A stretch of 64,000 nucleotides of DNA from Aureobasidium sp. EXF-3400 (lineage: Eukaryota > Ascomycota > Dothideomycetes > Dothideales > Saccotheciaceae): the NCBI GenBank assembly GCA_024195585.1, contig SWBL01000004.1:124001-188000 (forward strand), given 5' to 3'. The stretch's first letter is position 1. Each line of letters opens with the position of its first letter. A model generated the notes under the pieces. It had not been told where the DNA came from. It saw nothing but the letters and a program-made list of their open reading frames with translations, and ran no database searches. The translations under genes and the position numbers were made by a program. Positions 50,002 through 62,000 of this stretch are shown in pieces.

Positions 50002-53000
50002 ATGGATGCTCAGGTAAGTGTCAGCCCACGTGCCTGGCCGATTTTTAGGAGCGACCTACTAATCAGCTCTCGCTCATGCTGCACAGGTCGAGAGCGCCAT
50101 CCAGATTGCCTTTGACCCACGGGCCGACCAGAACCTCAAAGCTCAGGCCTATGAGTTCCTCCAGCAGTTGCGCGACGATGCTTCAGGCTGGCAGGTCTGC
50201 CTGGCCCTCTTCACCCGCGACCCTTCACCTGACGAAGTCGTGCGCCACGTCTGCCTCGAGCTAGTCAGCCATGCTGTTCAAACTGGTCGTCTGGACGAGC
50301 AAAGCCTGTCCTATGTCAAGGACCAGCTCATGACATACATCCATCAAACTTTTGCCAACCAAGTAAACCGTATCGACTCGCCCAGTATCCAGAACAAGCT
50401 TACCCAAACCGTCACCTACCTCTTCACCTCCCTCTATGCCACTGCCTGGCCGACCTTCTTCCAAGACTTCAGAGCCCTGGCTGGTGATGCAAACACAATT
50501 GGTTCCGACAACCCACAAGGAACCATCCTATACCTCCGCCTCATCAACTCGATCCACGACGAAATCGCCGACGTCCTGATTCCTCGCACTCCCGAAGAGC
50601 TCAAGCGCAATGCTGATCTCAAGGACTATGTTCGCTCGCGCGACGCTCAAAACATCTCGACTTTTTGGCAACAGGTTCTAGCTAGGTGGAGACAGATCGA
50701 TCTCGGCATTGTCGAGTTGTGTCTTCGCTGCGTCGCACGCTGGGTCAGCTGGATTGATATATCGCTCGTTGTTAACGAGAACATGCTGAACTTCCTTCTC
50801 GAGATTGCAGGACAGTCAGACATTTCGTCAGCAGAGAGCCCTCAAGCCAAGATCCGCGATGCTGCCATTGACACCTTTACCGAAATTGTGGCCAAGAAGA
50901 TGCCTAGCCAGGACAAGATCCAACTGATCTCGTACCTCAACCTAGCCAACGTCGCTGGTCAGCTCGTCGCCAGCTCCGCCTTGAATCAGTCTAGAGGCAC
51001 ATCCAACTACGACAACGACCTCGGCGAAACCGTGGCCAAGCTTGTCAACAACGTCGTTTTCGATGTCGTCAAAGTTCTTGACTCGGAAGGTCTTGACGCA
51101 AATACTGCTGCCCAAGCCGACGAGTTACTCCAGCTGTTTGTCCCGTATCTTCTGCGTTTCTTCTCCGACGAGTACGATGAGATCTGCTCCGCTGTCATTC
51201 CTTCCCTCACCGACCTGCTCACGCTCTTCCGTGTCTCGTCCAAGCGTGGGGCTCTTCCTGATCAATACCGCGCCATGTTGCAACCTATCCTCGACACGAT
51301 TATCCTAAAGATGAAATATGACGAGACGGCGGACTGGGGTGCTGAGAGCGATCAGACAGATGAGGCCGAGTTTCAAGAGTTGCGCAGAAGGTTACACGTT
51401 CTCCAACAAGCTGTGGCTGCAGTCGACGAGAACATGTACATGGAAACACTGAGCAGAGTCGTCGCTACGACCTTCAACAGGATCTCCTCAGACAACAAGC
51501 CCAACTGGAGGGATTTGGATTTGGCTTTGTACGAGATGTACCTTTTCGGCGAATTGGCCGTCAAGAATGGTGGTCTTTATCAAAAGAGCTCACCCTCTAG
51601 CACTGCATCTCAACATCTTATTGAAATGATGGCTAAGCTAGTCAAGTCTGACATTGCTTCGTACCCTCACCCTGCAGTCCAGCTCCAGTACATGGAGATC
51701 TGTGTGAGATATTGCACGTTCTTCGAACACTCTGTGGAAAGTATTCCCCGTGTTCTTGAGAATTTTGTTCGTTTCGTCCACAGCGATCACATCAAGATCA
51801 AGACTCGTTCGTGGTATCTGTTCTTCCGCTTCGTCAAGCAACTTCGCAGTCAACTCGGCAATGTTGCTCAAACCGTCATCGAGACCGTGGCCGATTTGCT
51901 CACCATCAATGCTGAAGTACCCAAGGAGAGCGACGACGATGACATGTCATCTGAGGAGAATGATCAATCTGCAGATGCCGTTTTTACCAGTCAACTTTAC
52001 CTCTTCGAAGCTGTTGGAGCTATCGCCTCCACGACTTCAGTACCACTGGAAAACCGCATGCTGTACGCTCGTACCCTTGTCAGCCCCTTGATCGCAGATC
52101 TGGAACGTCACATCCCCGCAGCCAAAAATGGCGACGAGCGAGCAGTCATCCAAGTTCACCACATCATACAGGCGGTGGGAACATTGGCAAAGGGTTTCTG
52201 TGACTGGATGCCTGGCAACACATCAGGCGCACCTCCACCTTCCGAGCTTGCCAACGAGTTCTCACCAGCTGGTGAGGCCGTTCTGACTGCACTCGAGTCT
52301 CTCAAGAACTCCATGCTTATTCGTACTGGTGCACGCTTCGCCTTCTCACGCATGCTGGGCGTTCTTGGCTCTGGAATCTTGCAGAAGTTACCTAGATGGA
52401 TCGATGGTTTGCTCGCCCAGTCTTCCACTAAGGATGAAATGGCTACATTCCTCAGACTCTTGGATCAAGTGGTCTTTGGATTCAAGGCAGAAATTATCGA
52501 GATCCTTGATCAACTGCTTACCCCTCTTCTACAGAGAGTTCTTGCTGGTCTCTCAGAGCCTACTACTGGCACTGATGATGCCATTCAGCTTGGTGAATTG
52601 AAGATGCAATATCTGCAATTCATTCTCGTCATCTTGAACAACGACCTAGCGCCTGTTCTTGTGAGCAGTGCTAACCAGCAGACCTTCGAGACCATCCTCA
52701 CGACACTGGAACATTTCTGCCGCGACACTTCTGACTACCCCACCGCTCGTCTTTCTCTTGCGGTTTTGACCAAGATGACGCAGGTGTGGGGTGGTCCAGA
52801 TCTCACCATTCCCGTCCTACCCGGCGGCGCTCAGGCTGCTGCGCCAACAGTCCCAGGCTTCGACACTTTTATCATGTCACGCTTCTCTCCTCTCACCTGG
52901 GCTCTGATTACACAGCCATCTTTCCAACCAAAAGACGCTCAAGCACGCAGCTACCTTACAGAAGCAGCCACCTTACAATGGACCATTCTCCGCAAGTGTG

Positions 53001-53155
53001 GAGCAGCATACGAGGCTCACTTGCGCGACTCTGAGATGTCCGGTTTAGGTCTGCAAGGACCCATTATTGATGAGTACATCAAGCATCTGGAAGCCAAGGA
53101 TAAGCTTGATTTCAAAAAGTTTTTCATTCAATTCGTGCAGCAAGTTAGGTCATGA
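50002..53155 (+). CDS. los1: Exportin-T, tRNA exportin (Los1/Xpo-t)
   Basis: Karyopherin-beta that exports tRNA from the nucleus with Ran-GTP. Exons 50002-50013 and 50087-53155 give 1026 aa; the first exon codes only MDAQ (donor GTAAGT, branch CTACTAAT, acceptor CACAG). The N-terminal importin/CRM1-like part shows 'VESAIQIAFDPRADQNLKAQ', 'YEFLQQLRDDASGWQVCLAL' and the Xpo1-domain segments 'QNKLTQTVTYLFTSLYATAW', 'VELCLRCVARWVSWIDISLV'. HEAT-type helices continue to the end; 'YMEICVRYCTFFEHSVESIP' is a typical exportin-T block. An acidic loop lies near residue 575-590. Length and blocks separate it from exportin-1 and -5. Confidence 0.93.
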
Positions 53156-53756
53156 GAAGGAAAAAGGAATATGAGTGAGCGTTTTGTTTGCAAGTCATTG
53201 CATGGAGAAGTAGGATTGTTGGGATTTTTCTTTGTTGCTCCATTTCTCCGATATCCATCCTCCTTCCCCTTCCACGATTGAAGATACCCTACCGAAGCAA
53301 AAGAAAGAATCAAAAGATGTTTAGCATGCCGTTGCTGTTTCTTCTGCGGTTGATCTTGATGAGTGAATGTTTTTGGTGTTGCTTTTTCTTCGTCCATCTG
53401 TTGCTTCATCAGTCAGTGCTGCAAACACCAAACTCAATATGACTTACAGCAAGTAATGAATGTAGATATGTCATGGTTGTGCAGAAGGCACATATGGCAC
53501 GGGTTGTTCTTGCTTCTCCATGCTCACTCCATTACTTCCTCAGTAACAATCGCCTTGGATCTTTTGTAGCATCGTGAATCACGTCAAGCAACATCGCTGA
53601 TCATGTCGTCCAGGGACAACAAACAAAAACCAAAGCTGGGTTCACACACCATCAGCAAACGACACTAGATCACGCGCTTCGGGTACTCTTACCTTGCATC
53701 TCATGCTCTATCCCTCTGTACCCAGTCGTTGTTTGAAGCAAGCGAACAGCAAGCAA
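53156..53756. other. intergenic
   Basis: About 600 bases after los1, including its 3' UTR and that of the convergent small gene. No gene is supported. Confidence 0.55.
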
Positions 53757-54107
53757 TCAACGAAAGCCCCAGCCCCTGAGCCAACCCCACACCCTCTTCC
53801 ACCAACTCCTCTTGACCTCTGGCCAACTCTGGGGTCCTGCCATCTCCACAACACCGTCAAAACTTGCCAGTGATGTAGGTGTGTGTGGGCTAGGAGGGCG
53901 ACGATGGGCGTAAGGGTGAAGGAGTATGCCGGGGCGAGCAACAGGGGTGGGAGCAGCGGCTCGGTGGCGTCCATTGGGTGTTAGTGTGGCGACTGTGGTT
54001 GGTGTGCTGGTTTGTGAGCGGTTGGTCGATGGGGAGGGGGTTGTAGGGCGGTTGTTGGTGGGAAGAGGCTCTGAGGGGTCGCGGGGTATGGTGCGGATGG
54101 TGGACAT
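53757..54107 (-). CDS. small Pro/Thr-rich protein with Trp-rich basic tail, unknown
   Basis: Single exon, 116 aa. The first 80 residues are disordered-looking, rich in Pro, Thr, Ser and Arg ('PLPTNNRPTTPSPSTNRSQT'). The last 30 are different: 'PEVKRSWWKRVWGWLRGWGF', with six Trp and several Lys/Arg, forming a likely amphipathic or membrane-interacting helix. No signal peptide. An overlapping minus-strand frame at 53708-53974 is considered a shadow. Support is modest: codon-like composition and a sensible C-terminus, but no homology recognised. Confidence 0.45.
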   Translation of the reverse strand: MSTIRTIPRDPSEPLPTNNRPTTPSPSTNRSQTSTPTTVATLTPNGRHRAAAPTPVARPGILLHPYAHRRPPSPHTPTSLASFDGVVEMAGPQSWPEVKRSWWKRVWGWLRGWGFR

Positions 54108-54794
54108 TGTTAAGTAAGGGGAGTTTGTTTGTTGCGTGTGATGTGGAGGGGGAGTTAGGAAGAGGAGGAAAGGGGGTTTATCTATACCTGAGATTGGCGT
54201 GCGTGAGCCTGAGACGTGTTGTACTTATTGAGAGAGACTTCCGGAAAAGAAGAGAACGATGGAGAGCATAGTGTTGTGTCAATATGGTGGCATCGCTCAG
54301 GAGTCGACGAAAACAGTCGACACGAGACAGGAGATTTCTAGCATGCTGTGAATGACCTCTGCATTGAGAAGTTATTCTGCAGTGTGACAGCTAAATTAAA
54401 GACACTTTAAGATACGTTGCCTCAGACCTCCATGTCATGTACCTCTGCTTGTGCCTTCATTTATGTGCCTTCCGTTGTATGCAGTTACGTTCAACAGCGG
54501 TTGAGTTCGTCTGTCTCGGCGACTGCCCTTGGCTGCACGCCCGTGCAGGCCGGATTCTTCTAGTAACGTGTGGATCGAAGGCCTGTTTTTATAAGTGGCA
54601 GAACTCATTCACACGTCTTGATCTGGAAGGCAGTAGTTGAGGCAGCGCGAAGGGAACAAAAGTGAAGTTCAGACTCCTTTGGGACGGCTTTCACTGTTTC
54701 AAAGAGTTTTCATACGTCCGCGGGTCTACCCCTGCAGATTGGTTGGTTGAGGCAACAAAAAATGCTCAGAATGAATGTAAATACAGGGATGTTT
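54108..54794. other. intergenic
   Basis: About 690 bases: promoter of the small Trp-tailed gene and 3' side of the arylsulfotransferase gene. Nothing else is visible. Confidence 0.5.
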
Positions 54795-56767
54795 CTATCC
54801 TACATGCTTGTATCGTGCAGTGTTGCGTCTCTTGAACAGACGTATGAACAGATATGCAAATATGAATATGGCTAACGAACCAACACCCAGCAGTAGTGGT
54901 TTGTCCTCATAAACTCTGTGTAATGATGTTTTGCCCGGTTGATACTCGGTCTTAGTTTTCGGGTGACCTGTTTCGTCGTCCGTCAATCCAGTGGTATCGG
55001 TCTTGTCGTTCTCAACATCCTTGTTGAGAGATTCCTCCTCGTTAATTCTGCAGCCGCCATTCTCTGTGCAAACAGTTCCCATCCAGCTCCGAGGGATTTC
55101 CGAAGTGGTGGGAATGGAACGGCCCATGATTTGGCCATCGATACTAACTGCCTCGGCATATACAAATGCAATATACCCCTCTGTCATGTAAATTGTTTCG
55201 AAATCTGTCTTCGACACGTTCGCCAGTAGTGAGAAGTTGTCAGAAGAATTTCTGGATGCACCGTAGAGATTCCACGAATGCACGTCTGTAGCGCCATTCC
55301 AGCTGAGATAGTGGAAAGTATTTGCAGTCTCCGGTATGGAGCCGTAAACGATGGACTTTGTTACTGGAGGCAAATGTGGTCGGCCGGTGAAGTTGAATTT
55401 ATATGAGCGGTAGGTACTCATTTTGCCATCCTGGAATTCAGCCTGCATGACTGGGGAGCCATCTTGAGTAAGCTCACTGATAAGACCGCGGGTAGCCCAT
55501 CCGATGAACACGTTGTCGTTTGGAAGAGTCTGCATGTTGCCTCTTGCAATCGAGATCTCGTGGTCTGGTCTGTCGTAGCTGTGAAGCACACGAGTGGTCA
55601 TGGGTTTGACAGAAGTGTTGAGTTCGACAACCACTGCACGACTCCAGTTTCCTGTTGTCTTGCTTTCCTCGTTGATACCAACTCCAGCATTGTCGAAGAA
55701 GGAGATGATGGTTGTTGACTGGTCTTCATGTCTGAATCTAGCATCGTGTTGCCATGAAAATCTACTCGCATGGTCGACATCAGGGCTTTTGCCACTAAGT
55801 GTCCACAAGATAGATCCATCTGAGCCAGAAATCTTGTATATACTACTAGCGTGTCGTGAAGACAGTAGATAGTCGCCATCTGTATTCTTGTCTATCGAAT
55901 TCGCATGGCTATGAGGTGGTTCATCAGCAAGTTGCTAGCTTTTAAAGCAATGGCTTTTACTTACAACCAGTCCCAACCGCGTTTTCCGGTGGTCGATTCT
56001 GCCTTGGGAAGATGGAAATTTGATGCACCGAGGGGGACATGTTCTAAAGAGCTCCAGCGAAACAGAGTGGCGCCAGTATTCAGATCTATCTCGGCAATCC
56101 CATCATCCATGATCCATGTCTCATTGACCAACATCGGCTTGGTATAGAGTGTCAGGACAGATGACCCATTGTCGATGATCTTGTACTCGTGGATGTTGAA
56201 TTCCGGTGTGTCAAACAATGGCAAAGTCATATCTACAAGCTCATACTGACTGTTGACGAGGACAGCCATCCCTTCCGGGTGCTCCGGATAGAACTCATTC
56301 GTTGAGATGATGAATGACAGCATGGTCTCGCCTTTATACTTCACAGTTCTGAAGTCATAGGCATCCCGTCCAGGAAACATGGTGGATCCAATCCATATCA
56401 ATTGCTAAAGCATTGTCAGTAATTTCCCAGGAGACGTGTGTCCAGTTCTTACTCCAGTATGGTCATAAATCATAGGTCCAGTGATATACGCCTCAGCAGG
56501 ATCTATAATCTGTCTGGCTTCCAATTGAGAATAAGGAGCGACGAAAAGAAAGCCAGGACACAGCCTCTCCGGGTCATTGACCGTGACACTCAGAAGAGGA
56601 GGTCGAAATTGTGGCAACTAAACAAAATCAGTAAATCGTCAATGAGATTAGACAGCTCAAAATCTCACAGTCTGGAAGCGGACATGCGTTTCACGGTCAG
56701 TGGACGGGATGACCGTCACCGCAGCAGTGATGGCTGTGAAAAGTATACATATGAAAAGACTATACAT
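54795..56767 (-). CDS. arylsulfotransferase-family (ASST/Arylsulfotran_2) secreted, membrane-anchored protein
   Basis: Exons (minus strand) 56767-56669, 56617-56453, 56404-55965, 55908-54795 give 605 aa; all junctions are in frame (donors GTGAGA, GTAAGA, GTAAGT). Start Met opens a signal peptide ('MYSLFICILFTAITAAVTVI'). The beta-propeller ASST domain follows: 'HVRFQTLPQFRPPLLSVTVN', 'ITGPMIYDHTGQLIWIGSTM', 'HEYKIIDNGSSVLTLYTKP', 'WDWFHANSIDKNTDGDYLLS', 'GSDGSILWTLSGKSPDVDHA', 'ARFRHEDQSTTIISFFDNAG'. Several NxS/T sites fit secretion. A C-terminal membrane span ('LLGVGSLAIFIFAYLFIRLF') precedes a basic cytosolic tail, so it is probably type I, at the cell surface or in endomembranes. Sulfotransferase activity is not proven for fungal members; the substrate is unknown. 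Confidence 0.88.
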
Positions 56768-57920
56768 TATCTACACGGCATGTCGTACACGATAGGAGTC
56801 TTGTACAAAGCATCCATCGCTGGCTCTGGCGGGCGCTAGCCCCTTGTACGCGTCCATATGTCCGAGGAGCAGAAAATAGCGTCGAAGGATCTCCTTGCCA
56901 AGACAAAGCGATTGGGGATCATCGACGTTTGTGGCATAATCCAGATTTTCTTATCGGGTTGAGTTCTCCATGGACCTGGAAGCCGCGATGATGAGAAGAT
57001 TGAGATTCCAGCGGTATGCTTATGATATGGATGAAGAGAAGAAAGCGTAGTGACAAGGTAAGGTGATCGCAAGGTGCTCAGTCACGGAAGCTCGAAGCCG
57101 AAAAGGAAGGTGCAAGCGTCACCAGATTCAACCACATCTGACACTGCCAGAATCCAAACATCAACTGAGACTGCGAAACATTCACCCGTCTTGACTATAA
57201 AAAGATACCTCCAACGTTTGACTCTGTTTCTCCTATCATATGTTCGTCGCTCAGTCTCCAAGAAAGCCTCCAAGGTCCCTCAATACGAGTCGTCTGCCAG
57301 CAACGACACCGACACCGAGCGAAGCAATCACGTCCCTGACCATTCGGGAATCTGCTGCGATTCTCCTCTGGCCGTATTGATCGGGAGAACAGTTGCGTGA
57401 CTGCACGAGATAATATAAAAGGATAAAGTAGACTAGTATGACTGTTGAGAGCTGGTAAACTGTGACTTCTCAGTGGGCACTATCCTGTTTCCTGGTAGAA
57501 TCGTGCATTTTGATAGCTACATGTGTGACATAGTTTAGCATGCTGGAGGTCGTAGTCTTCTAACAGCAATGACAAGGATATCAAGCAAAGCGACCATGTC
57601 TCTAACTGTGCATATATTTGCTATCACTCTCCTCTGGCTGGATCAACCAGAGGCATGGTTGCGGGGCTGCACGATCCAAACCAAACCCATAAGTCGAGAA
57701 TATCCCAGCTCAAAACTGATCCAATCTAATACCATGTAAAAATGCACAATTTTTGCCTCATCAGAGTTGTGTCCACAGAAACGCCCTTGGCCGTAGTCAT
57801 CACTTCCTTCCCATCATCTCATCCCATCGCTTCTTTCATCTCTTGTCGATTCGCTGAATCCAGGCGATTGCAAAGGTAAGTGCCTGCTTCAATGGCGTAT
57901 TCGCTCAGTTGGAACCAGAT
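56768..57920. other. intergenic, about 1.15 kb, with weak duplicated segments
   Basis: No supported gene. A frame at 57074-57400 (+, 108 codons) is protein-like but begins with GTG and lacks any ATG or convincing upstream exon. A segment at about 57365-57415 resembles one at 57627-57675 (shared CTCCTCTGGC and a near-match ending CTGCACGA), and an inverted repeat lies at 57631-57653. Confidence 0.4.
57631..57653. repeat. inverted repeat / hairpin, 7 bp stem
   Basis: CCTCTGG and CCAGAGG flank a 9-base loop. It could be a transcription factor palindrome or a chance hairpin. Confidence 0.5.
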
Positions 57921-58433
57921 CTATCGCAAAGTCAGCTCCACGGCCAAAGTCTTCAATAGCAGCAAATCAACGAACCCAACACCAGGCAAACCAGCATCCT
58001 CTTCCAGCAGCTCACGCGTATGTTCCTGAGCCTCCCTCAGAACCCTCAACTTCTCATCCAACTCCTCGCCCGTTTCCTCTCTCTTCTCCAATCTTCTGAC
58101 CAACTCTCCCACATTGTGCTTGAATTTGCACACCGCCTTTGCAACATCCACAACCAGTGTTTGCACTGCAGTATCGATGGTCTTGTTGATACGCTCTTCT
58201 CTAGCTTTGGCGGCTTGGATTTCGGACCGTTGGAGACGACGTAATTCTTTCATGGCGGAGAGCTCGGCGGCAATCATCTTTGTGATGGTGGTTTCGATGA
58301 AGCGCAGCATGGAGATTGAGGTCAGTGCTAGACGAGCGACTCCTGGGCCGGTGGTGTCGAGGACGTCGTCGAGGGCTGAGAAGACGTCTTCGGTCAGGGT
58401 GGTCAGTTCTTCGTGGTCGATATGGAGAGGCAT
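57921..58433 (-). CDS. small coiled-coil protein, unknown
   Basis: Single exon, 170 aa, ATG at 58433 with no sign of introns. It is nearly all helix: 'TTLTEDVFSALDDVLDTT', 'LRFIETTITKMIAAELSAMK', then a charged heptad-like coiled coil through residues 60-145 ('ELRRLQRSEIQAAKAREERI', 'HNVGELVRRLEKREETGEEL'). No signal peptide or membrane span. The heptad pattern and even codon use support a real gene. I do not recognise the family; similar coiled-coil orphans are common in fungi. Confidence 0.6.
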   Translation of the reverse strand: MPLHIDHEELTTLTEDVFSALDDVLDTTGPGVARLALTSISMLRFIETTITKMIAAELSAMKELRRLQRSEIQAAKAREERINKTIDTAVQTLVVDVAKAVCKFKHNVGELVRRLEKREETGEELDEKLRVLREAQEHTRELLEEDAGLPGVGFVDLLLLKTLAVELTLR

Positions 58434-59085
58434 TGTGTAGTCTTGGTAGGTTTGCAGAGAACGTGGAGTTTCGACTGATAAGAGTGGTTTCTTCTAGTCG
58501 ATGATGTTCTGTGGTAGTCATATATGGTTGATTTGAATGTGCTTTCTATGTGGTTTGTCTCACAAACTTCAATGTTCCAGAGGGCAAACAGTACTGTTTT
58601 GTAATTTGAGGCCAATCACTACAGATAACCTTTCATTCTTTGTTGACAGGGCCAGACAGTTTGTGTTCGCCTTGGCTTGTGCGAGCTTCATGCTGGGCGC
58701 TTGAGAGTGTAGGAAGAATTTGGTATTGCTGCCTCGGTGTCTGATGAGACTTCAATAAAGACTCCAGGTGTAGCATCTGTTGACAACCTTTTACAAGCTT
58801 TCCTGTGGCAAACATAATATGACAGGGGACAAGATCGTTGATATTACCTGGCATGCTGAGTGAAGGACAAGATATGCCTATGAATATAGAAGGCCTGCGG
58901 CCGAGATCAAGAGTCAGGGTTGTACCGTCAGCGTCAGCAGTTGGTCTTGAGAGACAGTGTGTCAAAGCGACTAGATTCGAGTACTACTGCAGTCTATTTT
59001 CTGAGTAGTCTTTCATCGTAAGATCTATGTACATATCGTTCTCGTGAGATGTATTTTGCTGTCGTTTTTCATCTCGCCCATCGGC
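58434..59085. other. intergenic
   Basis: About 650 bases: upstream of the coiled-coil gene (-) and 3' side of the hybrid histidine kinase (-). No gene is supported. Confidence 0.5.
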
Positions 59086-62000
59086 CTATTTCGCATGTCC
59101 TTCAAAAATCCTCGTAAGCTCTTTCAGTCTCACAGGCTTGGTCAAAAAGAGATCAACACCACTGGCAAACGCTTCTTGCTGCACACTTGCAGATGCCATA
59201 CCAGTAATCGCGACAATAACTGCAGGGCGCAATCCTTTTGCCCGTTCAAAAGCTCGTATGCGACGAGTAGATTCAAGACCCTAGTGATAGTGGTTAGCCA
59301 AGATCTTCAAGTATGATCTGATTACAGGTACTGGTACTTACGTCCATCTCGGGCATATTGACGTCCATGAGGACGAAATCGAATGACTGTGCTGTCAATT
59401 GGCGCTGATTTTGTAATAGCTGCGAATTCTCGCTGCCTTGGGGGAGACGTAAGGGATCGCTATGCGTCTGATACGCATGAAGAGCCTCAAGGCCATTGGT
59501 GGCGGTATCGTATGCATGCCGTTGCTTCTTCATAAAGGTAGCCAGCAAGTTCAGGTTGATGCTATTATCATCAACGAGCAAGACCGACACGTCCGGAACA
59601 GGGGCAGTGACACTGGGCATCAGTGCCTGCTTTTGAGCTTCAAGTGCATCAGCTTGACGATTGGCCTCGACACTCTGTCTCACCTTGGCCATGAGCATTT
59701 CCTGTGTCTTTTCCTCCATTGGAGTATAAAGTACCACCTCAGGGTTGGAGTTTGTGCTGTTTAGTGAGTTGTTGGAGCCGGCTCGACGATCTCGTGGGCG
59801 TTGGGACGAGAAGCTCGTCGCGCGAGAGATTGGCAAAGAAGGACTTGCTGGAGAGTCTGATGTGGAGCCATTCGGACGCTCCAAGCACTGGATCAGGGTC
59901 TTAGCAATCTTGTTTGGAGCCAAAGGTTGTGCCATATATTCCATGTGAGAGCTGATGGCAGCCATCGACTTGGAGGATTGAAGAGCGTTTGCGGAGGCAA
60001 GATCCTTGCATAACACAACGACTGGTTTTGCACCAATAGGATTGGCGCTTGTAGGCTTGAATGCAAGTTGCTTGACCAGTGCATTTGTATGCTTCTTCAG
60101 GACAATATATATGTCCGCCTCTTCTGGTTCTGGAGTGCATCGAACGGGCACGCCGAACCATTTGCTACAAAGATCGGCGAACCGAATATCGTCATGCTCG
60201 TCCTCTGGAACAATCAAGTTCAAGCGCTTGCCTCGTAGCTTACCAGCGACATCGCTTATTGCGGAAGACTTGTCTGATTCTGGAGGAGAGTCGGCGCGCA
60301 TCATACACACTGAAACAGAGAATTTGGTTCCTTCTCCCTTTTTGCTCTCCACGCTGATGCTACCGCCCATGCCGGTAACAATTTGCTTGACGATACTGAG
60401 ACCTAGCCCAGTACCAGGCGATAGGGGATCCTCTTGCACGAAAGGAGAGAAAACGCTCTGAGAGAGGAAGTCTTCCGACATACCTTTTCCGGTATCTGTC
60501 ACTGTGAGAATAACTTCCACGTCGTCTTCAGACAACGGAGTCGGCACAGACTGGGATTCTAGCCGTACAGTTACACGACCTCTCTCAGTGTATTTGAGAC
60601 TGTTTCCGACAAGATTCAAGACAATGCGAATCCAACCACCAGCCTGGGTTGTAAACACCCAGTTTGAGGTTGTATCGTACTCGAGAAGAACCGTGATTGC
60701 TTCGAGTCCTTTCGCAGGGTGCGCAGTAGTCAAGTGTGCAGGCACGACTCCATGAGTGGTCATCCCAGTCTTCAAAGGTGTAACGCGGACAAATTCGTGT
60801 CCTGCAAATGCCGTATCGACCACTTCTTCGGCGAGGATACTGAGATCCACAGAAGTTTGAGCCGTATCGGCTCCATTCCGATGTAGTTCGTTTCGTGTCG
60901 AAGAGACAGAGGGTCTTCGATAGTTCGAGTTGCTGAGATTGTTGATCTTGGCATAGGACAGAAGATTGTCGAAAGTGTCGAGTAGTGTTTTGCCGCAAGT
61001 TTCGATAGTGTTGATTAAACTGGACTGGAAAGTGTCCAGAGGCGTACCCTGGAGACATTCGGAGCTACCCATGATTCCATGTAGAGGGGTTCTGAGTAAG
61101 TCAGTACCCATAACGGGCCAGAACGCGATGAGCGTACTTACCTTAACTCGTGAGATATTGAGCTGATGAAAGTAGCTTTGGCTCTGTCCGCCATCTTGAC
61201 ATCAATCCGGGCAATTTCCGACATGACTGATTGACCGAAGGCAGTCATGTAGTTGAGTTCGCTATCAGTCGATAGAATACGGGTCGGATTACAGGTCCAA
61301 AGTATGCTTCCCGCAAACCATCTGCTGCGGTGGGGATCCCACATACCCACGAGAGCTAGACTGCGCGCGCCAGGAAAGAGCGTTCGGAGCAATCTCCTTT
61401 CCCTCCAGCGCTCACCTCTACGATTCACAAAGTCGGCAGTTCTCGGAGAGTCGACGAAACTTTCGGAGTTATCCTCATCGTCATAGCTCCATATCTTTCC
61501 TCTGGGATATTTGGAGAGAAGTTTCTGTAGGAAACTTTCGCTGACAGACAAAGGCATGACCGGCGCCATGTGGGAAGACCTGCGTTTAGCAGCGCTAGCC
61601 AATGAGGTGCCTAGAACAATACAATGTTTCCCGTCATTGAGATGAGTGCTTTCACTGGTTCTGGCCGAGTTCGATGACATGTCAGCGGAGGACTGAGTCA
61701 TTGTGTCTTGCTGCGATTGACTCCCATCGACTAGTCCAGCGAACGACCCAATGGAAGCGTCCAGGAAGACGGCACCATCGACATCAACAGATTCCCTGAT
61801 GATATCAGCAGCTCGCTGGAAAGTCGATTTGATATCGGGAGAGATAGAGTCCTCTTGCAATCGATTGGCTACCGACGCTTCCTCTGAAGGTTGTTGCGTT
61901 CTCTGCAATGGTGTGGTAGATGGGGAGATAGTTGGAGCGTCAGGTGCACCGACTTGTTGCCCTGGTGCATTCCCAGGCGCTGGACTCACATCAGGTGAGT

